Below, piece after piece: positions 37,998 to 47,241 of a stretch of DNA of 64,000 nt (position 1 is the stretch's first letter; each line of letters begins with the position of its first letter). A program made the translations under genes and the position numbers. The stretch comes from DATEDA01 sp963744255 (GTDB taxonomy: Bacteria > Pseudomonadota > Gammaproteobacteria > Burkholderiales > SG8-39), in NCBI GenBank assembly GCA_963744255.1, contig CAVUSZ010000017.1, positions 262,601 to 326,600 of the forward strand, given 5' to 3'. The notes beneath the pieces are model-generated. The model was not told where the DNA came from and did no database searches. It saw only the letters and a program-made list of their open reading frames with translations.

Positions 37998-38231
37998 ATG
38001 GTGAGCGAAACCCCGCGTCGGCCGGTGAAGAGCATCGAGGAGCTGGATTCGCTCGCCGACGCGGAGCACTACCTGCGCGAGGTGGGCGGATTGTCTCGCT
38101 CTCACGCCGTGGCATTCGTGTCGCGGGTGAAGCGGATCGCGCTGGGCAGGCGTCGGTTCTCGCTATTCCGGCGGTTGCGATTGTGGCTAGCTCCTGCGCG
38201 GGCCCGACCGGCGAAAGGGAGGTTTTCATGA
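37998..38231 (+). CDS. Small gene after the capsid gene
   Basis: The ATG at 37998 comes two bases after the capsid stop, and the TGA overlaps the next ATG (38228), so the module is coupled. The product is 77 residues: IEELDSLADAEHYLREVGG, LSRSHAVAFVSRVKR, then a basic tail. The tail (RRRFSLFRRLRLWL) may result from another frameshift. Part of the gene (38084-38133) is repeated at 38661-38710. Genes of this kind follow capsid genes in some prophages; the function is unknown. Confidence 0.55.
   Translation: MVSETPRRPVKSIEELDSLADAEHYLREVGGLSRSHAVAFVSRVKRIALGRRRFSLFRRLRLWLAPARARPAKGRFS
38084..38133. repeat. 50-bp direct repeat, copy 1
   Basis: These bases encode GGLSRSHAVAFVSRVK and match 38661-38710 at 48 of 50 positions (differences at a third codon position and one C/G). 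Confidence 0.85.
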
Positions 38232-38618
38232 GTGACACGCCGCTCGCCGGGAAGACGCTGCGCTGGCGCGTCGAGGATGTGATCGTCGTGCTCAAGGCGT
38301 GCGGCGCCGACGAGGCACGCCTGCGCGACGAATCCTATCTGCTTGAAGAGCTGCGGCGGATTGATGCCGGAGTGATGGATCAATGGCTCGACGATCCTTG
38401 CGAGCTTCCGGGCGAGGCCGCGCGTCAAGCTGTTTGCGGAGGCGCTGTCCTATCTCAGTTCACCGAACTACGACGAGGAGCGCGATGCCCTTGCGCGGGG
38501 CGGCCATATGGCGCTCGCCGACTATGTCTTCGCGCAGGCGTGGGCGCGTTCCAGCTATCCCAAGGCCGTGGCGCTGGCGCGCCGGCACGACCTGGTCGTG
38601 AATCCGGCGCTCCGGTAG
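38228..38618 (+). pseudogene. Unrecognised small satellite gene, one frameshift
   Basis: The ATG overlaps the upstream stop. It reads MSDTPLAGKTLRWRVEDVI, VLKACGADEARLRDESYLLE, then shifts frame near 38425 and continues KLFAEALSYLSSPNYDEERD and YPKAVALARRHDLVVNPALR to TAG 38616-38618. The corrected product is about 129 residues, acidic and helical. A head-completion or connector role would fit the position, but no family is recognised. Confidence 0.5.
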
Positions 38619-38660
38619 CGCGCGCCGGCGGCAGGTCTGGGAGCTGTCGACCGACACGCT

Positions 38661-38710
38661 GGGCGGATTGTCCCGCTCTCACGCCGTGGCATTCGTGTCG
38701 CGCGTGAAGC
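38661..38710. repeat. 50-bp direct repeat, copy 2
   Basis: Near-identical to 38084-38133. It marks the boundary between the head genes and the cargo, and the DUF5677 gene ends inside it (stop at 38681-38679). This suggests that cargo was exchanged or inserted by recombination at this segment. Confidence 0.85.
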
Positions 38711-39554
38711 TGGCGCGCGCGCACAACCTATCCGTGGCGCCAGGGGGCGGCGTCGCGGCCTCTGCGCTTAGGCCGTCGATGGGGGAGAGGAGAGACGTGT
38801 TTTGCAGAAGCCGCGCGCCTTTTTCGGTCTTTTGGGCTTCGCTCCATACATCGTCGGCTGAATCGATAGCGGTTTTCACTTTCTCGGCAGAGAGAGTGGT
38901 GTACTTTGGTAGGGTCTCGACGGCGCGGCCGTAGATGCCGATTAAGAAGTACACGACACTGTGCAGCATCTCTGCCGGCAGCGGATCAGTGAACCGGAGT
39001 TTGTCAACCGCGCCGTGGCGTCCGAGCAGCGTGTTGAGGTCGTTGTGGGAGAACGAACATAGGAAGCGGTAGACGCGTCGCATACTCGTCTGCCATCCCA
39101 GCTTTCTTGAACTTGTCCAGCAGGACGAAAGCGGCGTGAATCCCTTTGCTTTCAGTTCATCGAATATCTTCTTTTCCTTCGAGACCCAACCCGCCAAGCT
39201 CTTTTTCGCCTCCTCGTCATCCTGCAAATCGGGTGCGTCCAGAAATCCCTTGAATGTCTTGAGCATCTGGTCGGCATTGTCAAAGCGCATTTGGTTAGCG
39301 TATGCCGGATCTTCCACGACGTTTTTCAGATCGGCGAGAGCTTCATGCATGGAACGAACCAGCACTGGTGCGTGACTCTGCGCCCGAGAGCGTAGTGTGG
39401 CGACGACGCCAAGATTAAGTTCCGCGATCGTCAGATAGATGCATGCGGCGATGCGCGCCTCGTACCGATCTTGAACAGCTCCCTCCTTGAGCAGGGCCTC
39501 GAAAATTTCACCGATCTTCACGGCGGCGGAGACGAGTGCGGCGGGATCTGGCAT
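38679..39554 (-). CDS. DUF5677-family protein (cargo)
   Basis: The 291-residue product starts MPDPAALVSAAVKIGEIFEA and has the helical segment LTIAELNLGVVATLRSRAQS, PVLVRSMHEALADLKNVVED and, later, FLCSFSHNDLNTLLGRHG, which fit the DUF5677 pattern (paired helices with an H-N-D motif). Within it, two compensating shifts seem to flank residues about 148-165: read one base over, the other frame gives LLDKFKKAGMADEYA, a better match than the in-frame SCWTSSRKLGWQ. The last 20 residues run through the 50-bp repeat and are unlikely to be native. Its role is unknown; it opposes the head genes in the cargo slot. Confidence 0.65.
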   Translation of the reverse strand: MPDPAALVSAAVKIGEIFEALLKEGAVQDRYEARIAACIYLTIAELNLGVVATLRSRAQSHAPVLVRSMHEALADLKNVVEDPAYANQMRFDNADQMLKTFKGFLDAPDLQDDEEAKKSLAGWVSKEKKIFDELKAKGFTPLSSCWTSSRKLGWQTSMRRVYRFLCSFSHNDLNTLLGRHGAVDKLRFTDPLPAEMLHSVVYFLIGIYGRAVETLPKYTTLSAEKVKTAIDSADDVWSEAQKTEKGARLLQNTSLLSPIDGLSAEAATPPPGATDRLCARASFTRDTNATA

Positions 39555-39800
39555 GTGCGGCTAATCCTCAAGCTAATATGGAGATTAACTGCTAACGATG
39601 AGCGCGGACCGGCGATAGGGTTCGGTGAACGCAATCCGACGGTAATGAAGCTGCCCGGAGTTCGCCATGGTCCAGACCCGGTCGAAGCTCGAAGCGTTAT
39701 CGAACTCTGGCGACGGCGCGTGGCAGAATAACGTTGCCTGCGCTGTTGCGCTCAAGGCGATCGTCGCTAGTAAGAACCACTAGGACACAGTCTGGCTGCT

Positions 39801-40262
39801 TCATGGCTTTCCACCCTTCACGCACGCCTGAATCCACGCGGATCTGTCGGTGATCTTGTCTTTGAATCCGTCTGCGCGCTCGGTGCACGCCTTGCGCATT
39901 TGTGTCGGATGGTATGGCGAGGTTTCGCACGGATACAGAGCTTCGAGCCACAAAAACGCTAGTGCTTGTTCTGTCCACTGTTCCGGTGGCCAAACTGTCC
40001 CGTCCCCTGAGTCCCGTAGGCGAATTATCGCTCGCGCTACGTCGATGGCAGACTTACCTGCAAGGCACACACGACCATTCCCGGCTAGGCCGTGCCAGTA
40101 GCCCATTACGTAATGCGTCGCGGCGTCTTCATGCGCTGTGAGTCGCTGCCCACGGAGGTCCTTTTCGTAGGCATACATACCTTTCGAGTACAGATCATCG
40201 TTGTAAGCGAGAGCGGCGGCAGAAAACGCGATTAGCAGCGCAGTAACGATTGCTCGTTTCAT
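39801..40262 (-). CDS. Secreted Rap1a/Tai-like protein (cargo)
   Basis: The 153-residue product begins at ATG 40262 with a signal peptide (MKRAIVTALLIAFSAAALA). The mature part has HYVMGYWHGLAGNGRVCLAG, then AIDVARAIIRLRDS and EQALAFLWLEALYPC, with paired cysteines spaced as in Rap1a/Tai immunity-like proteins, which protect the periplasm against type VI effectors. A TTG at 40274 is a less likely start. No partner effector is visible, so the role in the element is a guess. Confidence 0.65.
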   Translation of the reverse strand: MKRAIVTALLIAFSAAALAYNDDLYSKGMYAYEKDLRGQRLTAHEDAATHYVMGYWHGLAGNGRVCLAGKSAIDVARAIIRLRDSGDGTVWPPEQWTEQALAFLWLEALYPCETSPYHPTQMRKACTERADGFKDKITDRSAWIQACVKGGKP

Positions 40263-40604
40263 CGGTTCCCCCAAGTTGTGGGAGGGCGAAAAGTCCTAAG
40301 CAGACAAAGCCATCGCCTATGTAGGTCTCCTGATAGGTTTCGGAATCTATCAAGTGAGCACCGCGCGCATGAAGGAGAAATGTCCGCATGACTCGATGGC
40401 GTGATCAGCGTTCGAGCGGGTTTTTTGTCCTCACGGAGCGCAACGAAAGCGCGAATGCCGCAGATGATTTTCGGGGGTCCATTCGGCGAACTCGAACTGC
40501 CCGACCAACTCAGGCTTCACCCAACGGCATGCCGCCATCTTTGCGGCCGTGAGCCCTTTGCCCCAGCGCCCGCCCTTCGGCTCCGAGTAACTTCGCGAAC
40601 GGAC
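40263..40604. other. Gap upstream of the last element gene
   Basis: I see only short conflicting frames here. It includes the promoter region of the secreted cargo gene, but no element is convincing. Confidence 0.4.
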
Positions 40605-40856
40605 ATGTCGTCGTCTCCAGCTTCGACTATGCAGCTCGAAGGCGTAGGCGTCACCCAACCGAGCCGACCCGGACCGTTTCAGCTACGGCTCAAGTTCGGG
40701 AAGCAGACGTACTGCGTGATCGAGGTACGGCGGGGCGAGGAGGCGGCCGAGGTCGCGAAGAAGTTGCGCGAGCTGGCCGATCAGGTGGCGCGGTGGAAAG
40801 GGATAGCGAAGGGGGCAGCAACTAGGCTACCTAAGTGTCCACCCGTAACTACTTAA
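40605..40856 (+). CDS. Small hypothetical protein at the right end of the element
   Basis: The 83-residue product reads MSSSPASTMQLEGVGVTQ then FQLRLKFGKQTYCVIEVRRG and VAKKLRELADQVARWKGIAK, a beta-strand segment followed by an amphipathic helix. The codon pattern is plausible but the ribosome binding site is poor. It ends 25 bases before attR. I do not recognise it. Confidence 0.5.
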   Translation: MSSSPASTMQLEGVGVTQPSRPGPFQLRLKFGKQTYCVIEVRRGEEAAEVAKKLRELADQVARWKGIAKGAATRLPKCPPVTT

Positions 40857-40881
40857 CTTATTGATATTTGGATAATTAAAT

Positions 40882-40907
40882 ATGTTGCCCGTGCAGACGA
40901 AGAGCAC
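40882..40907. repeat. attR: right copy of the 26-bp direct repeat
   Basis: Identical to 30738-30763. It is followed by CCGCTTCAT, the original start of the phosphatase gene (ATG at 40916-40914 on the minus strand, overlapping the uvrB TGA). The next bases inward are AT-rich (TTGATATTTGGATAATTAAA), as is common at element ends. Confidence 0.92.
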
Positions 40908-40912
40908 CCGCT

Positions 40913-43009
<2,097 letters not shown>

Positions 43010-43022
43010 GCTGAGGGAATGA

Positions 43023-43038
43023 CTGGACCGCACAACAG
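43023..43038 (-). promoter_or_regulatory. LexA-like (SOS) box upstream of uvrB
   Basis: On the minus strand the sequence is CTGTTGTGCGGTCCAG, i.e. CTGT-N8-CCAG. The Escherichia coli uvrB operator also departs from CTGT-N8-ACAG by ending in CCAG. The position just before the uvrB start suits SOS repression. One half-site deviates and no flanking AT-rich sequence is present. Confidence 0.5.
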
Positions 43039-43094
43039 CCTGGAATTCTCTCACAGCACGCACGCCGTCGGCACCGCATCGCAGGCCGGAAAGG

Positions 43095-43100
43095 TAGAAT
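43095..43100 (+). promoter_or_regulatory. Candidate -10 element of the aminotransferase gene
   Basis: TAGAAT lies 47 bases upstream of ATG 43147 in the divergent uvrB-aminotransferase gap, with the same hexamer as at efp, acpP and the GlxA-type gene. No clear -35 element. Confidence 0.35.
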
Positions 43101-43146
43101 TCGCCATCTTCTGTTCTGCCAACTTCTCTTACCGCGATTCCCGGAC

Positions 43147-44352
43147 ATGACCGCATCGATCCTCGCCCGCGTCGAGATGGCGCCCGGCGACCCCATTCTC
43201 GGCGTCACGGAGGCCTACAACGCCGACCAGAACCCGGAGAAAGTGAACCTCGGGGTCGGTGTGTACTACGACGACCAGGGCAAGGTGCCGGTGCTCGAAT
43301 GTGTCCGCCACGTGGAGCGCGACATGCTCGAAACGGTCATGCCGAAGGGGTATCTGCCGATCGACGGGATTCCGGCCTATGACCGCGCGGTTCAGCAGCT
43401 CGCATTTGGGGCCGATTCGGATGTCGTCAAGCAGGGGCGTGCCGTCACCGTGCAGGCGCTCGGCGGCACTGGCGCGCTGAAGGTTGCGGCCGACTTCCTC
43501 CGCCGCGTCAATCCCGGCGCCAAGGTCTGGATCAGCGACCCGAGCTGGGAGAACCACCGCGCGCTCTTCGAAGGGGCGGGATTCACGGTTGGCGTTTACC
43601 CGTACTACGACCAGGCGACCCACGGGCTCGACTTCGCCGGGATGACCGGTGCGCTGGAGCAGCTCACCGACGGCACGATCGTCGTGCTGCACGCGTGCTG
43701 CCACAACCCGACCGGCGTCGATCTCACGCCCGACCAGTGGACGCGGGTGCTCGAGATCGTAAGGAAGCGCGAGCTGGTCCCCATCCTCGATATCGCCTAT
43801 CAGGGCTTTTCCGACGGGCTCGAGGCCGACGGCGAGATCGTCCGTCGGTTCGCAGCCGCGATGAGCCCGGTCTTCGTCGCGAACTCGTTCTCCAAATCGT
43901 TCTCGCTCTACGGCGAGCGCGTCGGCGCGCTGAGCGTCGCCACGGCGAGCCCGGACGAGGCGAAGCGCGCGCTGAGCCAGCTCAAGCGAGTGGTCCGGAT
44001 GAACTACTCGAACCCGCCGACGTTCGGCGCCAAGGTCGTGGCTGCGGTGCTCACGACACCCGAGCTCCGCGAGCTCTGGGAGCGGGAGCTCGGGCAAATG
44101 CGCGACCGAATCAAGGCAATGCGCCGCGCGCTCGTCGGACAGGTCAAAGCGCGGGCGCCGGGATTCGACCTCGGCTTCGTGATGCAGCAGCGCGGGATGT
44201 TCTCGTACTCCGGCCTCTCGAAGGAGCAGGTCCACCGTTTGCGCAAGGAGTTCTCGGTGTACGCCATCGACAGCGGCCGGATCTGCGTCGCGGCGCTCAA
44301 CACGGGCAACGTCGACTACGTCGCCGACGCGATCGCGAAGGTCGTCGAGTGA
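43147..44352 (+). CDS. Aromatic-amino-acid/aspartate aminotransferase (class I, AspC/TyrB type)
   Basis: A 401-residue PLP enzyme of the AspC/TyrB branch, transferring amino groups between aspartate or aromatic amino acids and 2-oxoglutarate. It starts MTASILARVEMAPGDPILGV. The PLP-lysine is in NSFSKSFSLYGERVGAL; ACCHNPTGVD and the arginine near RICVAALNTGNVD are conserved. Whether it favours aspartate or aromatic substrates cannot be settled by eye. It is divergent from uvrB and precedes tRNA-Asn. Confidence 0.93.
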   Translation: MTASILARVEMAPGDPILGVTEAYNADQNPEKVNLGVGVYYDDQGKVPVLECVRHVERDMLETVMPKGYLPIDGIPAYDRAVQQLAFGADSDVVKQGRAVTVQALGGTGALKVAADFLRRVNPGAKVWISDPSWENHRALFEGAGFTVGVYPYYDQATHGLDFAGMTGALEQLTDGTIVVLHACCHNPTGVDLTPDQWTRVLEIVRKRELVPILDIAYQGFSDGLEADGEIVRRFAAAMSPVFVANSFSKSFSLYGERVGALSVATASPDEAKRALSQLKRVVRMNYSNPPTFGAKVVAAVLTTPELRELWERELGQMRDRIKAMRRALVGQVKARAPGFDLGFVMQQRGMFSYSGLSKEQVHRLRKEFSVYAIDSGRICVAALNTGNVDYVADAIAKVVE

Positions 44353-44355
44353 GCT

Positions 44356-44385
44356 TTGGAGCCGGCGGGCGGGCTCCGCTATAAT
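44356..44385 (+). promoter_or_regulatory. Promoter of tRNA-Asn
   Basis: TTGGAG and TATAAT are separated by 18 bases; the tRNA starts 15 bases past the -10 element. The -10 matches consensus exactly. This is the clearest sigma-70 promoter in the window. Confidence 0.75.
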
Positions 44386-44399
44386 TTGCGCCCGGCAAA

Positions 44400-44475
44400 T
44401 CCCCGATAGCTCAGCCGGTAGAGCGACGGACTGTTAATCCGCAGGTCGTAGGTTCGATCCCTACTCGGGGAGCCA
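44400..44475 (+). tRNA. tRNA-Asn (GTT)
   Basis: A 76-base cloverleaf with acceptor TCCCCGA/TCGGGGA, D-arm GCTCAGCCGGTAGAGC, anticodon loop ACTGTTAAT (GTT), T-arm AGGTTCGATCCCT and encoded CCA. The following 1.8 kb is repeat-rich and gene-poor, consistent with past integration events at a tRNA gene, but no duplicated tRNA 3' end was found. Confidence 0.96.
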
Positions 44476-45027
44476 TGACGAACAATAGCTTAGGGCTTTT
44501 ACCTCAACCGATCTCTCACTAGCAGAATCACCGCGTAGCCGTTCTGTAGCCGTAGGCCTTCGGATGGGACTGTTACGCGCAGCATCGCGTCCGCCTCGGC
44601 GGTACCGACGCCGAAGTTGAGGAGGTGAGGACGACGAAGGCCGGGCGAGTCCCGGCCTTTTGGTTTGGTGGACTACACTCCCCCGCACGGACAGCAGCGG
44701 ACCAGAGCGGCGCGTAGGTGATCGCGGACTCGTAGCGTCTGCAAACGGCTTCCCCTCGGCTCATCGTCCCTCAGAATCGTTTCTCGAGCCGTTGGTTGGT
44801 TGTTCGGGTTTGTACTCCCGTCGTAAGCTGCGCAGCGTCTGAAGAGCCGTTCGTAGGTCCTCCGGTGCATCCGTTCGTCGGTGCGCTAATGCCCCTCTTT
44901 GGGCTCGTCGGGAAAGCCCTCCAGGACCCACTCAGGGACCGTCCGAGTAACTTCGGTGGGGGCGATACGCGCCCTCGTTCCTACTCGGTACGCCGACAAA
45001 ACGCTGCGGGCGTCGTGGCTTCCGCTT
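44476..45027. other. Gene-poor stretch after tRNA-Asn
   Basis: Apart from the hairpin at 44637 there is no supportable gene. On the minus strand at about 44886-45000 a short frame ending RTVPEWVLEGFPDEPKEGH looks protein-like but has no good start. Confidence 0.5.
44637..44661 (+). terminator. Rho-independent terminator-like hairpin
   Basis: A perfect 9-bp GC-rich stem (AAGGCCGGG / CCCGGCCTT) with loop CGAGT is followed by two more Ts, making a run of four Ts. It lies 160 bases past tRNA-Asn on the same strand and may end that transcript. Confidence 0.65.
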
Positions 45028-45255
45028 TCACTCTTGTGGACAGCGAATACCCTGGTAACTGTCAGTGGTTTCGAAGCGGTTGCCCTGCTCGTCGTACCAA
45101 TAGAGCTTGTTGGGTTCTTCCTGGCGGGCGATCTTGTGGGTGCCGTTGCAAAAAGGCTGAGTGTTCGATAGCCCGCAGCCGCAAATGTGTTTGGTTTCAC
45201 CGCCTATGGTCACTGGGTATGGGCCGCCCCGCGTTCTCTTTACGATTCTTGCCAT
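45028..45255 (-). CDS. CDGSH iron-sulfur domain protein
   Basis: The 75-residue product starts at ATG 45255 after GGAGGCACC. It has one CDGSH-type motif, CGCGLSNTQPFCNGTH (C-x-C-x2-S-x3-P-x-C-N-G-T-H), which binds a redox-active, labile [2Fe-2S] cluster through three Cys and one His. No membrane anchor is present. Bacterial single-domain members are thought to act in iron or redox homeostasis. Confidence 0.9.
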   Translation of the reverse strand: MARIVKRTRGGPYPVTIGGETKHICGCGLSNTQPFCNGTHKIARQEEPNKLYWYDEQGNRFETTDSYQGIRCPQE

Positions 45256-45641
45256 GGTGCCTCCGTCCCAATCGTTAAAGGGATAGGAAAATCCGTCCGA
45301 AGGTGCGCGGTGCAAATCGCCGCAGGTCACCTTTCTACGAGAATCCGCGCGTCAGATTCTGAAGTCAAGCGGGTCATATCGCTTCCCTTTAGCGGGTCGC
45401 ATGTGCCGCGCGCGTCAATAGACAGGGCAAGATTCAGACTGCAGGCTTAGAAGGGAACGTGCACTCGGAAAACCGCGGCTCGGACAGACAGGCAGGCACC
45501 CAGCCTCGATTCCGACAGCGTGATCGGCGATTCCGACCTCGTGACCAGCGATTCCGACAGATACGGTCACGATCGATCGGAATCCCCGGTCACGATGCGT
45601 CGGAACACGCAGTCAGGCTCCCAAATGATTTGGGGGGTGAT
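45256..45641. other. Repeat-bearing gap
   Basis: No gene is supported. It contains the 21-bp repeats described separately. Confidence 0.5.
45507..45569. repeat. Three 21-bp tandem repeats starting CGATTCCGAC
   Basis: Units begin at 45507, 45528 and 45549 with exactly 21-base spacing; each starts CGATTCCGAC and goes on with variants of GTGATC or GTGACC. An inverted relative (GATCGGAATC...GTCGGAA) follows at 45574-45605. Spaced repeats of this kind occur near the ends of IS21-family elements, where the transposase binds; a remnant end is the likely source. Confidence 0.6.
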
Positions 45642-45869
45642 TCAGCGGTCTTCGGCGTCCCGCATGTTTTGTTCCAACAACGCTCCGCGTCCTCGATCTG
45701 TAATTGCAAGACCGCCGAGACCATTCGGCGTTACAAAGCCGAACGTGCGAAGCTTACCCGCGATTTCCATTGGAATTGGTGGCGGATCCCGTTTCGCATC
45801 AGTAGCTGCCTGCATCTTGCGCAGCCAGTCTAAATCCTCTGGCGTCAGGTTCGGATTCGTGGCTCTCAT
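45642..45869 (-). CDS. Small hypothetical protein
   Basis: The 75-residue product reads MRATNPNLTPEDLDWLRKMQ and KLRTFGFVTPNGLGGLAITD then RGRGALLEQNMRDAEDR. AAAAGG directly precedes the ATG. The pattern (helix, GL-x-P-N-G-LGG-LAITDRG) looks like a winged-helix fold in which the wing is PNGLGGLAIT. I do not recognise the family. Confidence 0.6.
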   Translation of the reverse strand: MRATNPNLTPEDLDWLRKMQAATDAKRDPPPIPMEIAGKLRTFGFVTPNGLGGLAITDRGRGALLEQNMRDAEDR

Positions 45870-46265
45870 CCTTTTCCAACTTACTTGGGTTCGCCAAGCA
45901 ACATGTTGACAGGGCACGTACAGATTCGCGAATTCCTCGCTGACATCCGGGCTATGACTACGACAACCGTCCTGGTTTCGGGGGTGACGTAGCCCCCTGA
46001 ATCACCGGACACGGTGTAGTCCTAAACTTAGCTGATAGGAGTACAGCCTGTGTCTATGTCGCGCAGGATGCGGCTTCAGACTGCCATGAACATACGCCGG
46101 TGACAACGAATCAAACTTCAACTTACTGCCCCGGTCTTGCGAGTTTCAATATGCCGTCAAGAGGTTTTTGCTGCACTTGTGATCAAATAACGTCGCCAGC
46201 TATCACCGGAAGGAGCATGCTTTTAGGCTGAGTCTATCTGCGGTTCATAAGACGCCCCCGACCCC
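45870..46265. other. Gap with insertion-sequence-like end
   Basis: No gene is supported. The segment CCCCCTGAATCACCGGACAC at 45993-46012 resembles an IS3-family end, and its core CTGAATCACC is the inverse of GGTGATTCAG at 45636-45645. Confidence 0.4.
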
Positions 46266-46724
46266 GTGAAATTCCTCAAGGCCGTGCGCTTGGACGCCTC
46301 CGACACCCGGGTTTATTCCCAGGAGGGTGCTGCGCAGGATGGCGAGTGGCTTGTGTCCGGGGGTTACGCCGTGTGCGATCCCAGTGGCGCCACCCACCGT
46401 AAGCCTAATTGCCATTGCCTCACGTCATTCATCGGCGTGGTGAGCCGCGGGCGCTGCACCATCGCCGAAGTGGTGGAGATTGACAAGGTCGAATACCAAC
46501 AGGTGATCGAGCGCCTGGTGCGCCATTTCGTGGACGACCTCGGCGCCCCCACTTTGGAGGCGGCCCGCGCTGTTGCGGGAGAGGAAGTCTCCTATACCGC
46601 GGAGTTGTGTGAGGGCTTCAGCTCCGGATTGTGGATCACGGTGGAGCGCACTCCCGGCGATGAAGGCATCAAGGAACATTACTCGGTGTTCAGGCGGCTG
46701 ATGATCGGGGACCACAAACTTTGA
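46266..46724 (+). CDS. DUF6505-family protein
   Basis: The 152-residue product starts at GTG 46266 (MKFLKAVRLDASDTRVYSQE) and includes GEWLVSGGYAV, GVVSRGRCTIAEVVEIDKVE and the acidic C-terminal half EEVSYTAELCEGFSSGLWIT. From memory it fits DUF6505. It is first of four genes on the plus strand and 65 bases before the DUF971 gene. Two neighbouring cysteines (PNCHCLTSF) are unusual. Function unknown; association with the radical SAM gene is the main clue. Confidence 0.7.
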   Translation: MKFLKAVRLDASDTRVYSQEGAAQDGEWLVSGGYAVCDPSGATHRKPNCHCLTSFIGVVSRGRCTIAEVVEIDKVEYQQVIERLVRHFVDDLGAPTLEAARAVAGEEVSYTAELCEGFSSGLWITVERTPGDEGIKEHYSVFRRLMIGDHKL

Positions 46725-46789
46725 CCCGGCTGCCGATGACCCGCCTCTTCATATTCACAGCATGACAAGTACGATGAAGGAAGACTGCC

Positions 46790-47200
46790 ATGGCAGGCTT
46801 GGACCAAAACACCCCCGGCCCTACTGAGATCAAGCTGCACCAGAAGTCCCGGATCCTGGAAATCTCGTTTGCCGACGGCAAGACGTTTCGGCTCCCGTGC
46901 GAGTTCCTGCGCGTCTATTCTCCGTCTGCGGAGGTGCGCGGCCACGGCCCGGGCCAGGAGGTCCTGCAAGTCGGCAAGAAAAATGTCGAGATCACGCACA
47001 TCGAGCCGGTCGGCAGCTACGCGATCCAGCTCTGCTTTTCCGACGGCCACGATACCGGCATTTATTCGTGGGACGTTCTCTACGACTACGGACTCCACCA
47101 GGACGAAATGTGGCAGCGCTACCTCAAGCGCATGACGCAAGCGGGAGCGAGCCGCGAGCCCGTTGCGGGCGCGTTCGAGCAGCGTCCAAAGTCGAAGTAA
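46790..47200 (+). CDS. DUF971 protein
   Basis: The 136-residue product is a DUF971 domain (the N-terminal domain of gamma-butyrobetaine hydroxylase-like proteins): EIKLHQKSRILEISFADGKT, FRLPCEFLRVYSPSAEVRGH, IEPVGSYAIQLCFSDGHDTG and IYSWDVLYDYG. ATG 46790 follows GAAGGAAGACTGCC. Stand-alone DUF971 proteins are often found near iron-sulfur or quinone biosynthesis genes. Here it comes between DUF6505 and a radical SAM enzyme and may help assemble or hold an iron centre. Confidence 0.85.
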   Translation: MAGLDQNTPGPTEIKLHQKSRILEISFADGKTFRLPCEFLRVYSPSAEVRGHGPGQEVLQVGKKNVEITHIEPVGSYAIQLCFSDGHDTGIYSWDVLYDYGLHQDEMWQRYLKRMTQAGASREPVAGAFEQRPKSK

Positions 47201-47241
47201 TCACCCGCTGCCGTTTTTCGTTCGTATCCGCTTACCGCGAA

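Larger units (their letters stand above)
30738..40907. mobile_element. 10.2-kb integrated element, capsid-encoding phage-satellite type
   Basis: The element is bounded by the 26-bp attL/attR repeat and inserted between phosphatase and uvrB genes that are coupled at its right end. Left to right it has a tyrosine integrase, an HTH/excisionase-like gene, a primase-RepA helicase gene, two small genes, an HK97 prohead protease, an HK97 major capsid gene, two small downstream genes, then on the other strand a DUF5677 gene and a Rap1a/Tai-like secreted gene, and a last small gene. No terminase, portal or tail genes are recognisable. Gene content resembles phage-inducible chromosomal islands that encode capsids. 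Most genes between 32.5 and 39.2 kb have frameshifts. Confidence 0.8.

Noticed and set aside
30738..40907. Complete prophage
   Set aside because: Terminase, portal, tail and lysis genes are all missing and there is no room for them.
44476..46265. Second integrated island at tRNA-Asn
   Set aside because: No integrase and no duplicated tRNA 3' end was found; only insertion-sequence-like scraps.
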